From contig CAWBKF010000033.1 in NCBI GenBank assembly GCA_963789275.1, positions 186,001-250,000 of the forward strand: a DNA stretch of 64,000 nt, in the 5' to 3' direction. The stretch comes from DAHUYF01 sp963789275. GTDB taxonomy: Bacteria; Pseudomonadota; Alphaproteobacteria; ATCC43930; CGMCC-115725. A program made the translations under genes and the position numbers. Of this stretch, positions 49,417-58,529 are shown piece by piece (positions within the stretch are counted from its first letter, which is position 1; each line of letters starts with the position of its first letter). Under the pieces are notes generated by a model, which made no database searches, was not told the DNA's origin, and saw only the letters and a list, made by a program, of their open reading frames with translations.

Positions 49417-50809
49417 ATGACGGGTTCCGGAGGGGACGCCGACAACATCCTGCGCGAGATCGCCGATCAGGCCGGCCGGCTCGGCATGGAGATCTGCGAC
49501 ATCGCCGGCGACATCGACGGCACGGCGGCAGGCGTCAAGCGCCAAGCCGAGCTATCGCAGGAGCTTCGCGATAAGGCGGCGGAGACCAGCGCCAGCAACG
49601 ACCGCGTCACCGCCGCGGCGCAGCAGGCGCGCGACGTGGCCGCCCGCGCCGGCGGCGAGGTGGCGGCAGCGCGCGGCACCGTGGAAACCTCGGTCGCCGG
49701 CATTCACGGGCTCGTGGAAGGCGTCGCCGGCCTCGGCACGCAGATCGAAGCCTTGCGCCGCGCCCTGGGCGACGTCGGCAAGGTCGCCCAGCAGATCGCC
49801 GCCATCGCCGATCAGACCAATCTGCTCGCCTTGAACGCCACCATCGAAGCGGCACGCGCCGGCGATGCCGGCCGCGGCTTCGCGGTGGTCGCCGGCGAAG
49901 TGAAGGCGCTGGCCGCGCAAACGCGCCACGCGACCACGGAGATCGCGGCGACGCTGGCGGCGCTCACCAAGCAGGCCGATCGCCTTATCGTCGACGGCGC
50001 CGCCAATGTGGCGCAGGCTCAGACCGTGCGCTCCGGCACCACGGCGATCGGGGCGGTAATCGGCGCGACGGGGCGCGCCATCGCCGAGCTCGACGGTGAA
50101 GCCGGTCGCATCGCCGAGGCGGCGCAGGCGATCGGCGCAAGCTGCGCCGCGCTGACGGCGCATGTCGAGGAGATGGCGAGCGGCGGCGCCGAGTTCGAGC
50201 CGCCGCATCGAGGCGGCCAAAGGGCGCGTGCACAATCTGCTGTCGGTGAGCGAGACGCTGATCGGCCTTACGGCGTCCACCGGGGTGCCCATCGCCGACA
50301 CGCCGTTCATCGACGCGGTGCGCGACGCCGCGCGGCGCATCAGCGCGCTGTTCGAGGCGGCGATCGCCAAGGGCGAGATCTCCGCCGCCGATCTCTTCGA
50401 TCGCGACTATCGCCCCGTGCCGGGCACCGACCCGCAGCAGCTTCTGGCGCGCTTCACCGCCTTCACCGACCAGGTGCTGCCGCCGATCCAGGAGCCGCTG
50501 CTGGCGCTAGACGGGCGCGTCGCGTTCTGCGCCGCCGTCGACAATAACGGCTACCTGCCGACGCATAACCTCAAATTCTCCCGGCCGCCGGGCGCCGACC
50601 CCGTGTGGAACGCCGCCAATTGCCGCAACCGCCGCCTGTTCAGCGACCGCACCGGACTTGCCGCCGGCCGCAGCACCGCGCCCTTCCTGGTGCAGACCTA
50701 TCGCCGCGACATGGGCGGCGGGCAGTACGTGCTGATGAAGGATGTCTCGGCCCCGATCCGCGTCGCAGGCCGCCATTGGGGCGGCTTCCGCATGGGGTAC
50801 AGAGCCTGA
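49417..50809 (+). pseudogene. soluble methyl-accepting chemotaxis protein with C-terminal sensory domain, frameshifted
   Basis: Two frames together give a receptor of about 463 residues. The first 260 residues are an MCP signalling coiled coil with the conserved hairpin tip QQIAAIADQTNLLALNATIE and RGFAVVAGEVKALA. No transmembrane segment is present, so it is cytoplasmic. One extra base near 50197 shifts the frame; the other frame continues SRRIEAAKGRVHNLL and ends in a domain with NNGYLPTHN, NCRNRRLF and GRHWGGFRMGY, resembling a Cache/PAS-like module found at the end of other alphaproteobacterial receptors. If the shift is an error, the gene is whole. No che genes are nearby. Confidence 0.75.
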
Positions 50810-50824
50810 GGCGACCGGCCGTTC

Positions 50825-51214
50825 CTAGCCCTGCTTCGCGCGGCGCTTTCCGGGAGCCCCTGTCTCGCGTTCGGCGCCCTGGACGAGCCCCGGCCGCGCA
50901 CCCCACGCCTCCGCCCAGGCGTGAAGCGGCAGGATGAGCCGCAGCAGCGCGCTCCCCGCCTCGCTCAGGCCATAGCCGCCGGCGTCGTGGGCCACGAGGC
51001 CCGCGGCGCGCAATTCCCTGAGGCGCGTGTTGAGAACCGCCGGATTGGTCTCGGCCGCCGCCTGCAGCGCGCGGAAGGTCAAGGGATCCCCGGCCCGGGA
51101 AAGCTCCCACAGCACGCGCAGCGCCATGCGCCGCCCGAGGAGATCGAGCAGCGCCATGATCGGCCGGCCGGTCTGAGATCCCCGCACCGGCCGGCCGGGC
51201 TGCGGCAGTTTCAT
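50825..51214 (-). CDS. HxlR-like winged-helix transcriptional regulator
   Basis: A 129-residue winged-helix protein. LLDLLGRRMALRVLWELSRAG and LTFRALQAAAETNPAVLNTRLRELRAAGLV are typical of HxlR/MarR-like regulators; there is no obvious redox cysteine. Starts closer to 51157 are possible, but the frame opens directly at an operator-like palindrome. It is divergent from the AhpD-like gene, with two palindromes in the 66-base gap, so it probably regulates that gene and itself. Confidence 0.82.
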   Translation of the reverse strand: MKLPQPGRPVRGSQTGRPIMALLDLLGRRMALRVLWELSRAGDPLTFRALQAAAETNPAVLNTRLRELRAAGLVAHDAGGYGLSEAGSALLRLILPLHAWAEAWGARPGLVQGAERETGAPGKRRAKQG

Positions 51215-51266
51215 GCTATACTTTCCATAGCGGCGGGATTATTCGTATGCTATGAAAATCATAGCA
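51214..51266. promoter_or_regulatory. two palindromic operators between the HxlR-like and AhpD-like genes
   Basis: At 51248-51266 TGCTATGAAAATCATAGCA is a perfect inverted repeat (7-base arms, 5-base centre). At 51214-51232 TGCTATACTTTCCATAGCG is an imperfect copy that overlaps the start codon of the HxlR-like gene. The centres are 34 bases apart, about three turns. Confidence 0.75.
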
Positions 51267-51280
51267 CGGAGGTACGCCGG

Positions 51281-51827
51281 ATGACAGCCCGTATCGCAGC
51301 GGCCGAGCCGCCCTATGCCGCAGATGTGCAAGCCGCCTTCGACCGGATCATGCCGCCGGGCGTGCCGCCGCTGACGCTGTTCACGACGCTGGCGCGCGAC
51401 ACGCGCCTCTTCGAGCGCTTTCAGAAAGGCGGCCTGCTCGACAAGGGACATCTGACCTTGCGGCAGCGGGAGATCGTCATCGACCGCGTCACGGCGCTGT
51501 CGGGCTCGGAGTACGAATGGGGCGTGCATATCGCGTTTTTCGCCAAGCGTGCCGGCCTCGACGCGGCGCAGCAGCGCTCGCTCGTGCGCGGCAGCGCCGA
51601 TGACCCCTGCTGGTCGGGGGAAGAGCGACTGCTGCTGCGGGCCTGCGACGCGCTGCACGCGCATTCCGATCTCGATGACGCGCTTTGGAATGATCTCCGC
51701 GGCGCTTTCAGCGAGGAAGCGCTGATGGAGATCTTGCTGTTGGCCGGGATTCTATCGGACCGTGAGCTATCTCACGAATGCGCTGCGCCTGCCGCTGGAG
51801 AGCTATTCGGTGCGGTTTCCCACATGA
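51281..51827 (+). pseudogene. carboxymuconolactone decarboxylase/AhpD-like protein, frameshifted
   Basis: About 181 residues when one extra G in GGG at 51746-51748 is ignored: after LMEILLLAG the protein continues in the next frame as FYRTVSYLTNALRLPLE and stops at 51825-51827. The family segment LTLRQREIVIDRVTALSGSEYEWGVHI is clear, with Glu-x-x-x-x-x-His in place of the AhpD Cys-x-x-Cys, so a peroxidase-type disulfide is absent and a decarboxylase or unknown role is more likely. GGAGG precedes the ATG. As read, the frame runs on into the DhaK gene region, which is not credible. Divergent from the HxlR-like regulator. Confidence 0.78.
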
Positions 51828-51852
51828 CGTCCCCAGCTCCGGGGACAAAAGG

Positions 51853-52843
51853 TCAAACGCGCCAGCGCAGCGCCGGCGTGTGCACCGGCGCATCCCATAG
51901 ACGCTTGGTCTCGTCGTCGAGCATGGAGACGGTAACCGAGCAGCCCGCCATCTCCAGCGAGGTCACGTAATTGCCGACAAGAGAGCGCGCCACCGCGACG
52001 CCGGCGGTCTCTAGGAGCCGGCGCACGACACCGTAGATCAGATAGAGCTCCATCATCGGCGTGCCGCCGAAGCCGTTGACGAGCAGGATCGCCTCGCCCC
52101 GCGCCTGCCCGCCGAGGTCGCCGAGGATCGCTTTCACGATCTCGGCAGCGACGGCGTCGGCGGGCATCAGCTTGACGCGACGGCGCCCCGGCTCGCCATG
52201 GATGCCGACGCCAAGCTCCATCTCGTCCTCGCCGAGCTCGAAGGTCGGCTTTCCCGCGGCCGGGACGGTGCAGCTCGACAGCGCCACGCCCATGGAGCGC
52301 GTGCGCGCGTTGACGCTGTCGCCGATCGCCTTCAGCGTCTTCAGGTCGCGCCCCTCCTCGGCGGCCGCGCCGACGATCTTTTCAACGATGAGCGTGCCCG
52401 CGACCCCGCGCCTTCCGGTCGAGTAGGACGAGGTCTCGACCGCGACATCGTCGTTCGTCACCACCGTCGCGATCACTTTGTCCGACATTTCGCGCGCCAT
52501 GTCGAAGTTCATCACGTCGCCCTCGTAGTTCTTGACGATGAACAGCACGCCGGCGCCGGTATCGACCGCTGCCGCGGCGGCGATCATCTGATCGGGGGTG
52601 GGCGAGGTAAAGACCTGTCCGGGGCAGGCGGCGTCGAGCATGCCACGACCGACGAATCCCGCATGCAGCGGCTCGTGGCCGGAGCCGCCACCGGAGATCA
52701 GCGCCACCTTCCCTTGCGTCGCCTGTCGGCGCCGCACGAAGGCGCCGCCGTCCCCCAGCGCGACGATCTCGGCATGCGCCTCGCAAAAGCCCGCGAGGCT
52801 CTCGCGCCACCGCGGTGCGGGGGTCGTTGATGAGCTTCTTCAT
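51853..52843 (-). pseudogene. dhaK: PTS-type dihydroxyacetone kinase subunit DhaK, frameshifted near N-terminus
   Basis: About 330 residues when one extra base at 52807-52808 is removed. The true start is MKKLINDPRTAV at 52843; after the break the protein continues RESLAGF and then runs uninterrupted to 51853. ISGGGSGHEPLHAGFVG (dihydroxyacetone site), FIVKNYEGDVMNF and GVGIHGEPGRR, whose His covalently binds dihydroxyacetone, are all intact. DhaK binds the triose, which DhaL phosphorylates using ADP re-energised by DhaM. Last gene of the operon starting at 61842, 26 bases behind the HTH gene. Function is lost if the shift is real. Confidence 0.85.
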
Positions 52844-52869
52844 GGCTGGAATCCTCCCTCCTGCGCGCT

Positions 52870-53290
52870 TCAGGGTTCCTTCAGGAGCCCGGCGATCTTG
52901 TCGGCGAATTCGCTCACCAGCGCGTCGAGCCGGCGGTTCTTGCGGTCGCTGCCGAGGTCCGGCAGCATGATGGTGACCCGCCGGCTTTTCTCGCGCTCCT
53001 GCAGCATGAGCAGGCGGCGCGGATGCGCTTGATGGTAGGCGTGCAGGAATTGCTCCCTCTCCTGAGCGGAGAAGTGGCAGATCTCGACGATGCGGTGGAG
53101 ATGCTGCGACCGGGATCGGCGTCTGGTACCCCGGATTCGAGATCTGCGTGATGAAGCTGCGGTTCTTGCCCAGCGCTTCCGCCAGGCGCTGGCGCATGCC
53201 GGAGGGCCGGCGGTTCAGCACATCCTGCAGGATGCGCTTGTAGGCGGCGATCCAGTCCGCCGCCGGTGCCGGGGCCTGCGTCGAGGTCAC
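52870..53290 (-). pseudogene. small helix-turn-helix protein between EI and DhaK genes, frameshifted
   Basis: About 140 residues when one extra base near 53110 is removed: MRQRLAEALGKNRSFITQIS is an HTH-like segment, then PIPSQHLHRIVEIC, FLHAYHQAHP and a helical tail ending AGLLKEP at 52870. It starts at a GTG that overlaps the HPr-EI stop (GTGA at 53287-53290). Embedded between two kinase genes, it is the likely local regulator; binding to DhaK or DhaL, as seen for DhaR, would be a plausible way to sense substrate, but that is inference. No named family recognised. Confidence 0.65.
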
Positions 53291-55182
53291 GACGCCACCC
53301 TCCGATAGCGGGCGACCGCCGCCTTGACCGCGCCCAGCGCCGGGCGCGCCACCGACAGCGTCCGCAGTCCCTGGTCGAGCAAGGCGGGGATGTGCGTGGG
53401 GTCGCTGGCGAGATCGCCGCAGAGGCTGACCTCACGCCCGGTGGAGCGGGCGCGATCGACGACCATGCTGATGAGGCGCAGCAGCGCGCGGGACGGCCGG
53501 GCAAGCTCTGCGAGCTCGGGATCGTCGCGGCTGGCGGCGGCCACGTATTGGAGGAGATCATTGCTGCCGATCGAGTAGAAATCGACGTCGAACGCCTCGA
53601 TCTCCAGCGCCGCCGCCGGCACCTCCACCATCATGCCGAGAGGCGGCATGTCCGCCTTCAGCCCTTCGCTGCGCAGATTGGCGACGGCCTCGCTCAACAG
53701 CGTCTGGCAGCGGCGCATTTCCTCGGCCGTGGTCACCATCGGGATCATCACTTTAAGGTTTCCCGCCGTCGCGGCGCGGGCAAGCGCGCGCAGCTGCACG
53801 CGGAAGATCTCCGGCCGGCGCAGCGACAGCCGGACGCCGCGGATTCCGAGGAAGGGGTTGGCCTCTCCCGTCCGCGTCAGGCCCGGGATCGGCTTGTCGC
53901 CGCCGGCGTCCAGCGTGCGGATGGTCACCGGCCGGCCGCGGGCCCAATCGACGAGGCGTCGGTAGACCGCGACCTGCTCCTCCTCGTCCGGCAACCGCTC
54001 GCGGCCGTGGAACAGCAACTCCGTGCGCACCAGCCCGATGCCGTCGCATTCGGCGGGATCGAGACCATCGAGCTCGGCGGGATCGGCGACATTGATCATG
54101 ACGTCCACGCGCTCGCCATCGCCGGTCGCCGCCGGCGCTCCCACGACGGCGGTCTCCTCGCGGCGGCGCTGGCTCTCGGCGGTGCGGCGCTCGTCGAAGG
54201 CGCGGCGTGTCGCGGCGTCGGGATCGAGAATGAGCAGGCCGCTATCGCCGTCGAGCAGCGCCGCCTGACCGGTCTGCAGCGCGGCGATGCTGACGCCGAC
54301 CACCATCGGGATGCCGCGGCTCCGGGCGAGGATGGCGACATGGCTGGTGGGGCTGCCGCGCTCGAGCACCAGCCCGCCGCCGCGCCAATCGGTCGAGAGA
54401 AAGCGCGAGGGCGGCATGTCCTCGGCGGCGACCACGGCGCCGGCGGGCAGCGCTTCCTCCGCCTCGCCGGTGAGGTGGCGCCGCACACGATCACGAAGGT
54501 CGCGAAGATCCGCCGCCCGGCCACGAAAATAGGCGTCGCTCGAGGCCTCGTAGGAGGCGATTTCCGCGTCGAGCGCCACGGTCCATGCGTCTTGCGCCGG
54601 CCGCCCCGCCTCCACCATGGCGAGCGCGGGGGCGGTGAGCGCATCGTCTTCGAGCAGCGCCAGCTGGAAGGCGAGGATGGCCTCGGCCTGCGGATCGGCC
54701 GCGCCGGCCGAGAGGCCGCTCAGCGCGGCCCGCGCCAAGGCGAGCGCATCGAGCAGGGCCTGGCGCTCTTCGTCCGGCGTTCCCGCCGCGCGGTCAGCCG
54801 CCATTGGCTCGCTCAGGCGGACGAGCACGCCCGCGGCAAGTCCCGGCGCCGCCGCCCGGCCGCTGAGCGCCAGCATGCCGTTGGCGTGCTTCGCGCCTTC
54901 CCCGAACCCGTCCTCGACCAGCGTCGTCAGCGCCTTGACGGCGGCCTCGGCATCGGCGCCCTCGGCGCGAAAGTAGATGGTCGAATCCTTCGGCGCCTTG
55001 GTCGCCATGACCTTGACGATGCTCTTGGCATCGATCCACGGGCCTTCGGGCGAGAGGCCGAGGTCGATCTGCGCGGCGAACCCCTTGGCAAGCTTGGTCA
55101 GCTTGACCGACGGTCTCGCGTGAAGGCCGACGGCGTCCCGAATGACCACCGATGCGCGCGCCTGTGGAACCATCGCTGCCAC
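53287..55182 (-). CDS. fused HPr-enzyme I phosphotransferase feeding DhaM
   Basis: A 631-residue fusion. Residues 8-95 are HPr with the phospho-His21 (VGLHARPS) and AKSIVKVM around the usual regulatory serine. Residues about 105-631 are enzyme I with phospho-His281 (SPTSHVAILA), the PEP-binding segments RTELLF and TLDAGGDKPIPG, and the dimerisation end with SLCGDLASDP. It draws phosphate from PEP and passes it through HPr to DhaM, giving the operon its own complete PTS. The GTG at 55182 follows the DhaM stop by four bases; ATG at 55173 is an alternative start. No membrane EIIC is present. Confidence 0.9.
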   Translation of the reverse strand: MAAMVPQARASVVIRDAVGLHARPSVKLTKLAKGFAAQIDLGLSPEGPWIDAKSIVKVMATKAPKDSTIYFRAEGADAEAAVKALTTLVEDGFGEGAKHANGMLALSGRAAAPGLAAGVLVRLSEPMAADRAAGTPDEERQALLDALALARAALSGLSAGAADPQAEAILAFQLALLEDDALTAPALAMVEAGRPAQDAWTVALDAEIASYEASSDAYFRGRAADLRDLRDRVRRHLTGEAEEALPAGAVVAAEDMPPSRFLSTDWRGGGLVLERGSPTSHVAILARSRGIPMVVGVSIAALQTGQAALLDGDSGLLILDPDAATRRAFDERRTAESQRRREETAVVGAPAATGDGERVDVMINVADPAELDGLDPAECDGIGLVRTELLFHGRERLPDEEEQVAVYRRLVDWARGRPVTIRTLDAGGDKPIPGLTRTGEANPFLGIRGVRLSLRRPEIFRVQLRALARAATAGNLKVMIPMVTTAEEMRRCQTLLSEAVANLRSEGLKADMPPLGMMVEVPAAALEIEAFDVDFYSIGSNDLLQYVAAASRDDPELAELARPSRALLRLISMVVDRARSTGREVSLCGDLASDPTHIPALLDQGLRTLSVARPALGAVKAAVARYRRVAS

Positions 55183-55186
55183 CGCC

Positions 55187-55579
55187 TCAGCCCGGCGTCA
55201 GTTCTTCGGCGGTGCGGCGCACGGCCTCGAGCGAGGCGCCCGACGCCGCCTCGGTCGCTGCCATCACGGCTCCCTCGACGATCGGCGCGTTGCACACCAC
55301 GACGCGGCCGCGGCGGATCTCCGGCAGCATCTCGATCGCCATCTCGCTGTTGGTCTCGGCGCCGCCGAGATCGACCAGGATGGCGACACCCTGCTCGGAC
55401 CAGGCCGCTTGTATGGCGGCCAGGATGGCCTCGACATTGGTGCCGAGGCCGCCGCCGGGATCGCCGCCGCACCAACCGAGCGGCACCTCCCGGCCGACCA
55501 TTTGCCGCACCATGTCTGCGGTGCCCCGCGCCACGTCCGGCGAATGCGACACGATGACGATGCCGACGTTCCCGCTCAC
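55187..55579 (-). CDS. dhaM: PTS-dependent dihydroxyacetone kinase phosphotransferase subunit DhaM (EIIA-mannose type)
   Basis: About 130 residues. The EIIA-Man fold with phospho-His12 in VIVSHSPDVARG and the LVDLGGAETNSEMAIE segment identifies the EIIA part of DhaM. In Escherichia coli DhaM this is fused to HPr and an EI fragment; here HPr and EI are a separate gene just downstream. It rephosphorylates the ADP held by DhaL. The GTG start overlaps the DhaL stop (GTGA at 55576-55579). The open frame continues upstream only because of the DhaL frameshift. Confidence 0.88.
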   Translation of the reverse strand: MSGNVGIVIVSHSPDVARGTADMVRQMVGREVPLGWCGGDPGGGLGTNVEAILAAIQAAWSEQGVAILVDLGGAETNSEMAIEMLPEIRRGRVVVCNAPIVEGAVMAATEAASGASLEAVRRTAEELTPG

Positions 55580-56191
55580 CTGCTGCCCTCCATTACCTCT
55601 GCAACCGCCTCGACCATGAGCGCGGACGACCGTGCTCCGGGATCCATGTGACCGATGCTCCGCTCGCCCAGGAACGACGCCCTGCCGCGGATCGCCTTCA
55701 TCGGCACGGTCGCCGACGCCGCGGCGGCGGCCGCCGCCCTCAGGCGTGCCGGCAGGTCTTGACCGCCCTCGCGCACCACCGCAAAGCACCGGCGCCAGCA
55801 CATCGAGCATGGTCTTCTGGCCGATATCGGATTTGCCGCGCGCCTTCACCGCGTCGAGCGCCTGCGCCAGGGCATCGGCGACCTGCTCGCGCGTCGCGTC
55901 CTGCGGCAGGGCCTTTCCCAAGGCCATGAACAGCGTGCCATAGAGCGGCCCGGAAGCGCCGCCGACCTTCAGCACCAGGGTGGTGCCGACGGCCTTCAAG
56001 GCATCACCGAGCCCCTGGGCGGCAAGCTGGTCGAGCTGCGCCAGGACCGCCGCGAAGCCGCGCTCCATATTGATGCCGTGATCGCCGTCGCCGATCGCGC
56101 GGTCGAGCTCGGTCAGCTCCTCGGCCGAGGCGATGACGCGCCGCGCCACGGTCTCGATCAGCACGCGTGTGGTGTTGCCATCGACGGTCAT
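55576..56191 (-). pseudogene. dhaL: dihydroxyacetone kinase subunit DhaL, frameshifted
   Basis: About 204 residues when one extra base near 55789-55790 is removed. The ADP-Mg site is DRAIGDGDHGINMERG, then LKVGGASGPLYGTLF; after the break the second frame reads CFAVVREGGQDL and ends with HMDPGARSSALMVEA, the other part of the metal/nucleotide site. DhaL transfers phosphate to the triose bound on DhaK. The start lies nine bases behind the second ATPase gene, so transport and kinase genes form one operon. As read, the frame continues into DhaM out of phase with its proper product. Confidence 0.85.
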
Positions 56192-56200
56192 GCGCGCTCC

Positions 56201-57226
56201 TCAGGGACCGCCGCTGCGCAAGCGGCGGCCGCTCGCGTCGAAGTAGAGCGGATCGTCGAGCTCGAGGGAAACGCGATCGCCGGTCCTGAGCGGCTGATGC
56301 GGGTCGGCGAGCGTCACCAGCGCATGCCCGTCAAGGCTCAGATGCACATGGTTCTGATCGCCGAGATGCTCGACCCGGCGAACCTCGGCCACGGAAGCGT
56401 GGCCGTTGGCGGCGGCGATCCGGATATGCTCGGTGCGCGCTCCCACCGTATGCGCGCCCGGCGGTGCCGCCGGCGGTCGCAGCAGGCCGGCCGGGATCAG
56501 ATTGATCTGTGGCATGCCGAGCCGCGTCGCGACATAGAGGTCGTTGGGGCTCTCGTAGATTTCGCGCGGCGTCCCGAGCTGAAGCAGCCGCCCCTCGCGG
56601 ACGACGCCGATCCGGCTCGCCATGGTCATCGCCTCGATCTGATCGTGCGTGACGTAAAGGATCGTCGCGCCAAGCTCCAACTGGATGCGTTTCAGCTCGA
56701 GACGCAGCTCGGCACGCAGCTTTGCGTCGAGCGAGGAGAGCGGCTCGTCCATCAGATAGATGGCGGGCTGGCGGACGAGAGCGCGGCCGATCGCGACGCG
56801 CTGCATCTCGCCGCCGGAGAGGCGGGTCGCGCGGTTGGCAAGCTTGTCCTCGATGTGCAGCAGGCCGGCGATGTCCTGGACGCGCTTGCGGATCTGTGCC
56901 TCGGGCAGTCGGCGCGCCGGCGAGCGCAGCGGAAAGGCAAGATTGTCGTACACCGTGAGGTGTGGATAGAGCGAATACTGCTGGAAGACGAAGGCGACGT
57001 CGCGCGCCGCCGGCGGCTCGCGCGTCACGTCATGACCGTCGATCCAGATCGCGCCCTCATCGGGATCTTCAAGCCCGGCGATAAGGCGCAGCGTCGTCGT
57101 CTTGCCGGCGCCGGTCGGCCCCAGCAGGACCACCAGCTCGCCATCGGCGATATCGAGCGAGAGATCGCGCACCGCCGCGACCTCGCCGAAGCGCTTGCCG
57201 ACATGCCGCAGCACGACCTCAGCCAT
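56201..57226 (-). CDS. ABC transporter ATP-binding protein (MalK/UgpC type), second of two
   Basis: About 341 residues: ABC ATPase (Walker A GPTGAGKTT, signature LSGGEMQRVAIGRAL, Walker B IYLMDEPLSSLD, switch THDQIEAM) followed by a C-terminal TOBE/OB regulatory domain. The start at 57226 overlaps the other ATPase gene by eight bases. Two different MalK-type ATPases in one operon are characteristic of the glycerol (GlpSTPQV) type importers of rhizobia and not of ordinary sugar importers, where one ATPase homodimerises. Nine bases downstream DhaL begins. Confidence 0.88.
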   Translation of the reverse strand: MAEVVLRHVGKRFGEVAAVRDLSLDIADGELVVLLGPTGAGKTTTLRLIAGLEDPDEGAIWIDGHDVTREPPAARDVAFVFQQYSLYPHLTVYDNLAFPLRSPARRLPEAQIRKRVQDIAGLLHIEDKLANRATRLSGGEMQRVAIGRALVRQPAIYLMDEPLSSLDAKLRAELRLELKRIQLELGATILYVTHDQIEAMTMASRIGVVREGRLLQLGTPREIYESPNDLYVATRLGMPQINLIPAGLLRPPAAPPGAHTVGARTEHIRIAAANGHASVAEVRRVEHLGDQNHVHLSLDGHALVTLADPHQPLRTGDRVSLELDDPLYFDASGRRLRSGGP

Positions 57227-58316
57227 GGCCGTATCCCTCATAGAGCGCGCTGCGAGCCGCGCGGCCGGTCGTCGCATCGAACACCACGAGATGCTCGGAC
57301 CGGAAAGCGAGGCCGACGGTTTCGTCGAGCCTGACCGACAGCCGCGCCGGCAAACGCGCCTTGATCTGGCCCTGCGCGATGTCGATGGTGACGATCTGGG
57401 TCGTGCCGAGATACTCGGTGCCAAAGACCCGGCCGCGGATCGGCCCGGCATCGGAAAGCGTGACGTGCTCGGGACGCACGCCGAGCGCAAGCGAACCGCC
57501 GCCGGCGTCCTCGTGGGCCTCCGGCACGGCAATGCTCGCGTCGGACAGGCGGACCGAACGATCGCCGCGCCGCACCCTGCCGTCGAAGCGGACGAAATTC
57601 ATCGGCGGCGAGCCGATGAAGCCGGCGACAAACATGTTCGCGGGCCGGTCATAGATCTCCTGCGGCGTGCCGATCTGCTCGATCACGCCGCGGTTCATCA
57701 CGGCGATCCGATCGGCCATCGACATTGCCTCGAGCTGATCATGCGTGACGTAGATCGTCGTCGCCGCGATCCGATCGTGCAGCTCGCGCAGCTCGCCGCA
57801 CATGAGGTGGCGGAACTCCGCATCGAGCGCGCCGAGCGGCTCATCCATGAGAAACGCCTTCGGACGGCGCACGATGGCGCGGCCGAGCGCGACGCGCTGC
57901 CGGTCGCCGCCCGACAGCTTCGAGACCTTGCTGGCGAGCAGGTGCTCGATCCGCAGCAGCCGCGCGGTCTCGCGCACCTGCCGGCGGATCTCGTCGCGGG
58001 AGACACCCTGGCACTTCAGGGGGAAGCCGATGTTCCGGGCTACATCCATATGCGGATAGAGGGCAAAGAGCTGGAAGACGAAGGCGATGTCGCGCTCCGC
58101 CGCGCGGCGGAAGGTGACATCCTCGCCATCGAGCAGCATGCGCCCTTCGGTCGGAAGCTCCAGCCCGGCGATCATCCGCAAGGTCGTCGTCTTGCCGCAG
58201 CCCGATGGTCCCAGCATGACAAAGAAGGTGCCGTCCTCGATCGTGAAGTTCGAGGCGTCGACGGCGATGAAGTCCTGGAAGGCCTTGCGCAGGTTCTCGA
58301 CGCGGATCTGTGCCAT
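57219..58316 (-). CDS. ABC transporter ATP-binding protein (MalK/UgpC type), first of two
   Basis: A 365-residue ATPase with Walker A GPSGCGKTT, signature LSGGDRQRVALGRAI, Walker B AFLMDEPLGALD and THDQLEAMSMADRI, followed by the TOBE domain. It likely forms a heterodimer with the ATPase encoded next and drives the two permeases. It begins nine bases after the small membrane protein gene. Substrate follows from the neighbours: a small polyol or ketose (glycerol, dihydroxyacetone, erythritol-like), by analogy with glycerol importers. Confidence 0.9.
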   Translation of the reverse strand: MAQIRVENLRKAFQDFIAVDASNFTIEDGTFFVMLGPSGCGKTTTLRMIAGLELPTEGRMLLDGEDVTFRRAAERDIAFVFQLFALYPHMDVARNIGFPLKCQGVSRDEIRRQVRETARLLRIEHLLASKVSKLSGGDRQRVALGRAIVRRPKAFLMDEPLGALDAEFRHLMCGELRELHDRIAATTIYVTHDQLEAMSMADRIAVMNRGVIEQIGTPQEIYDRPANMFVAGFIGSPPMNFVRFDGRVRRGDRSVRLSDASIAVPEAHEDAGGGSLALGVRPEHVTLSDAGPIRGRVFGTEYLGTTQIVTIDIAQGQIKARLPARLSVRLDETVGLAFRSEHLVVFDATTGRAARSALYEGYGHG

Positions 58317-58325
58317 TCCCGCACC

Positions 58326-58529
58326 CTATTTCGGAAAATGGCTGACGACGACGAATCCCAGGGTCCCGGCCAGGATCGTGACGAAGGAATAGCTGAAGAG
58401 ATCGAGCGAGAAGGGCTGCATCAGCATGACGATGCCGATGCCGATCACCACCGTCGCCCCGTTCTCCCAGGGGCCGCGCCGGAACCAGCGCGACCAGCCC
58501 TGCCGCCTGGCGAGGACCTGCTCGCTCAT
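58326..58529 (-). CDS. small single-helix membrane protein of the ABC operon
   Basis: A 67-residue protein: a basic, tryptophan-containing N-terminus (about 1-22) followed by two short hydrophobic stretches (VVIGIGIVMLMQPF and FVTILAGTLGFVVVS). The ATG overlaps the frame-corrected stop of the second permease gene (ATGA at 58526-58529), which is strong evidence that it is real. Glycerol-type ABC operons in rhizobia also carry a small membrane protein at this place; whether this one is homologous I cannot say. It is too short to be a transporter and may be an accessory subunit. Confidence 0.65.
   Translation of the reverse strand: MSEQVLARRQGWSRWFRRGPWENGATVVIGIGIVMLMQPFSLDLFSYSFVTILAGTLGFVVVSHFPK

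Noticed and set aside
52807..55790. Programmed ribosomal frameshifting in the Dha genes
   Set aside because: No shared slippery sequence or downstream structure; the sites fall in different contexts and homologous genes do not use frameshifting.
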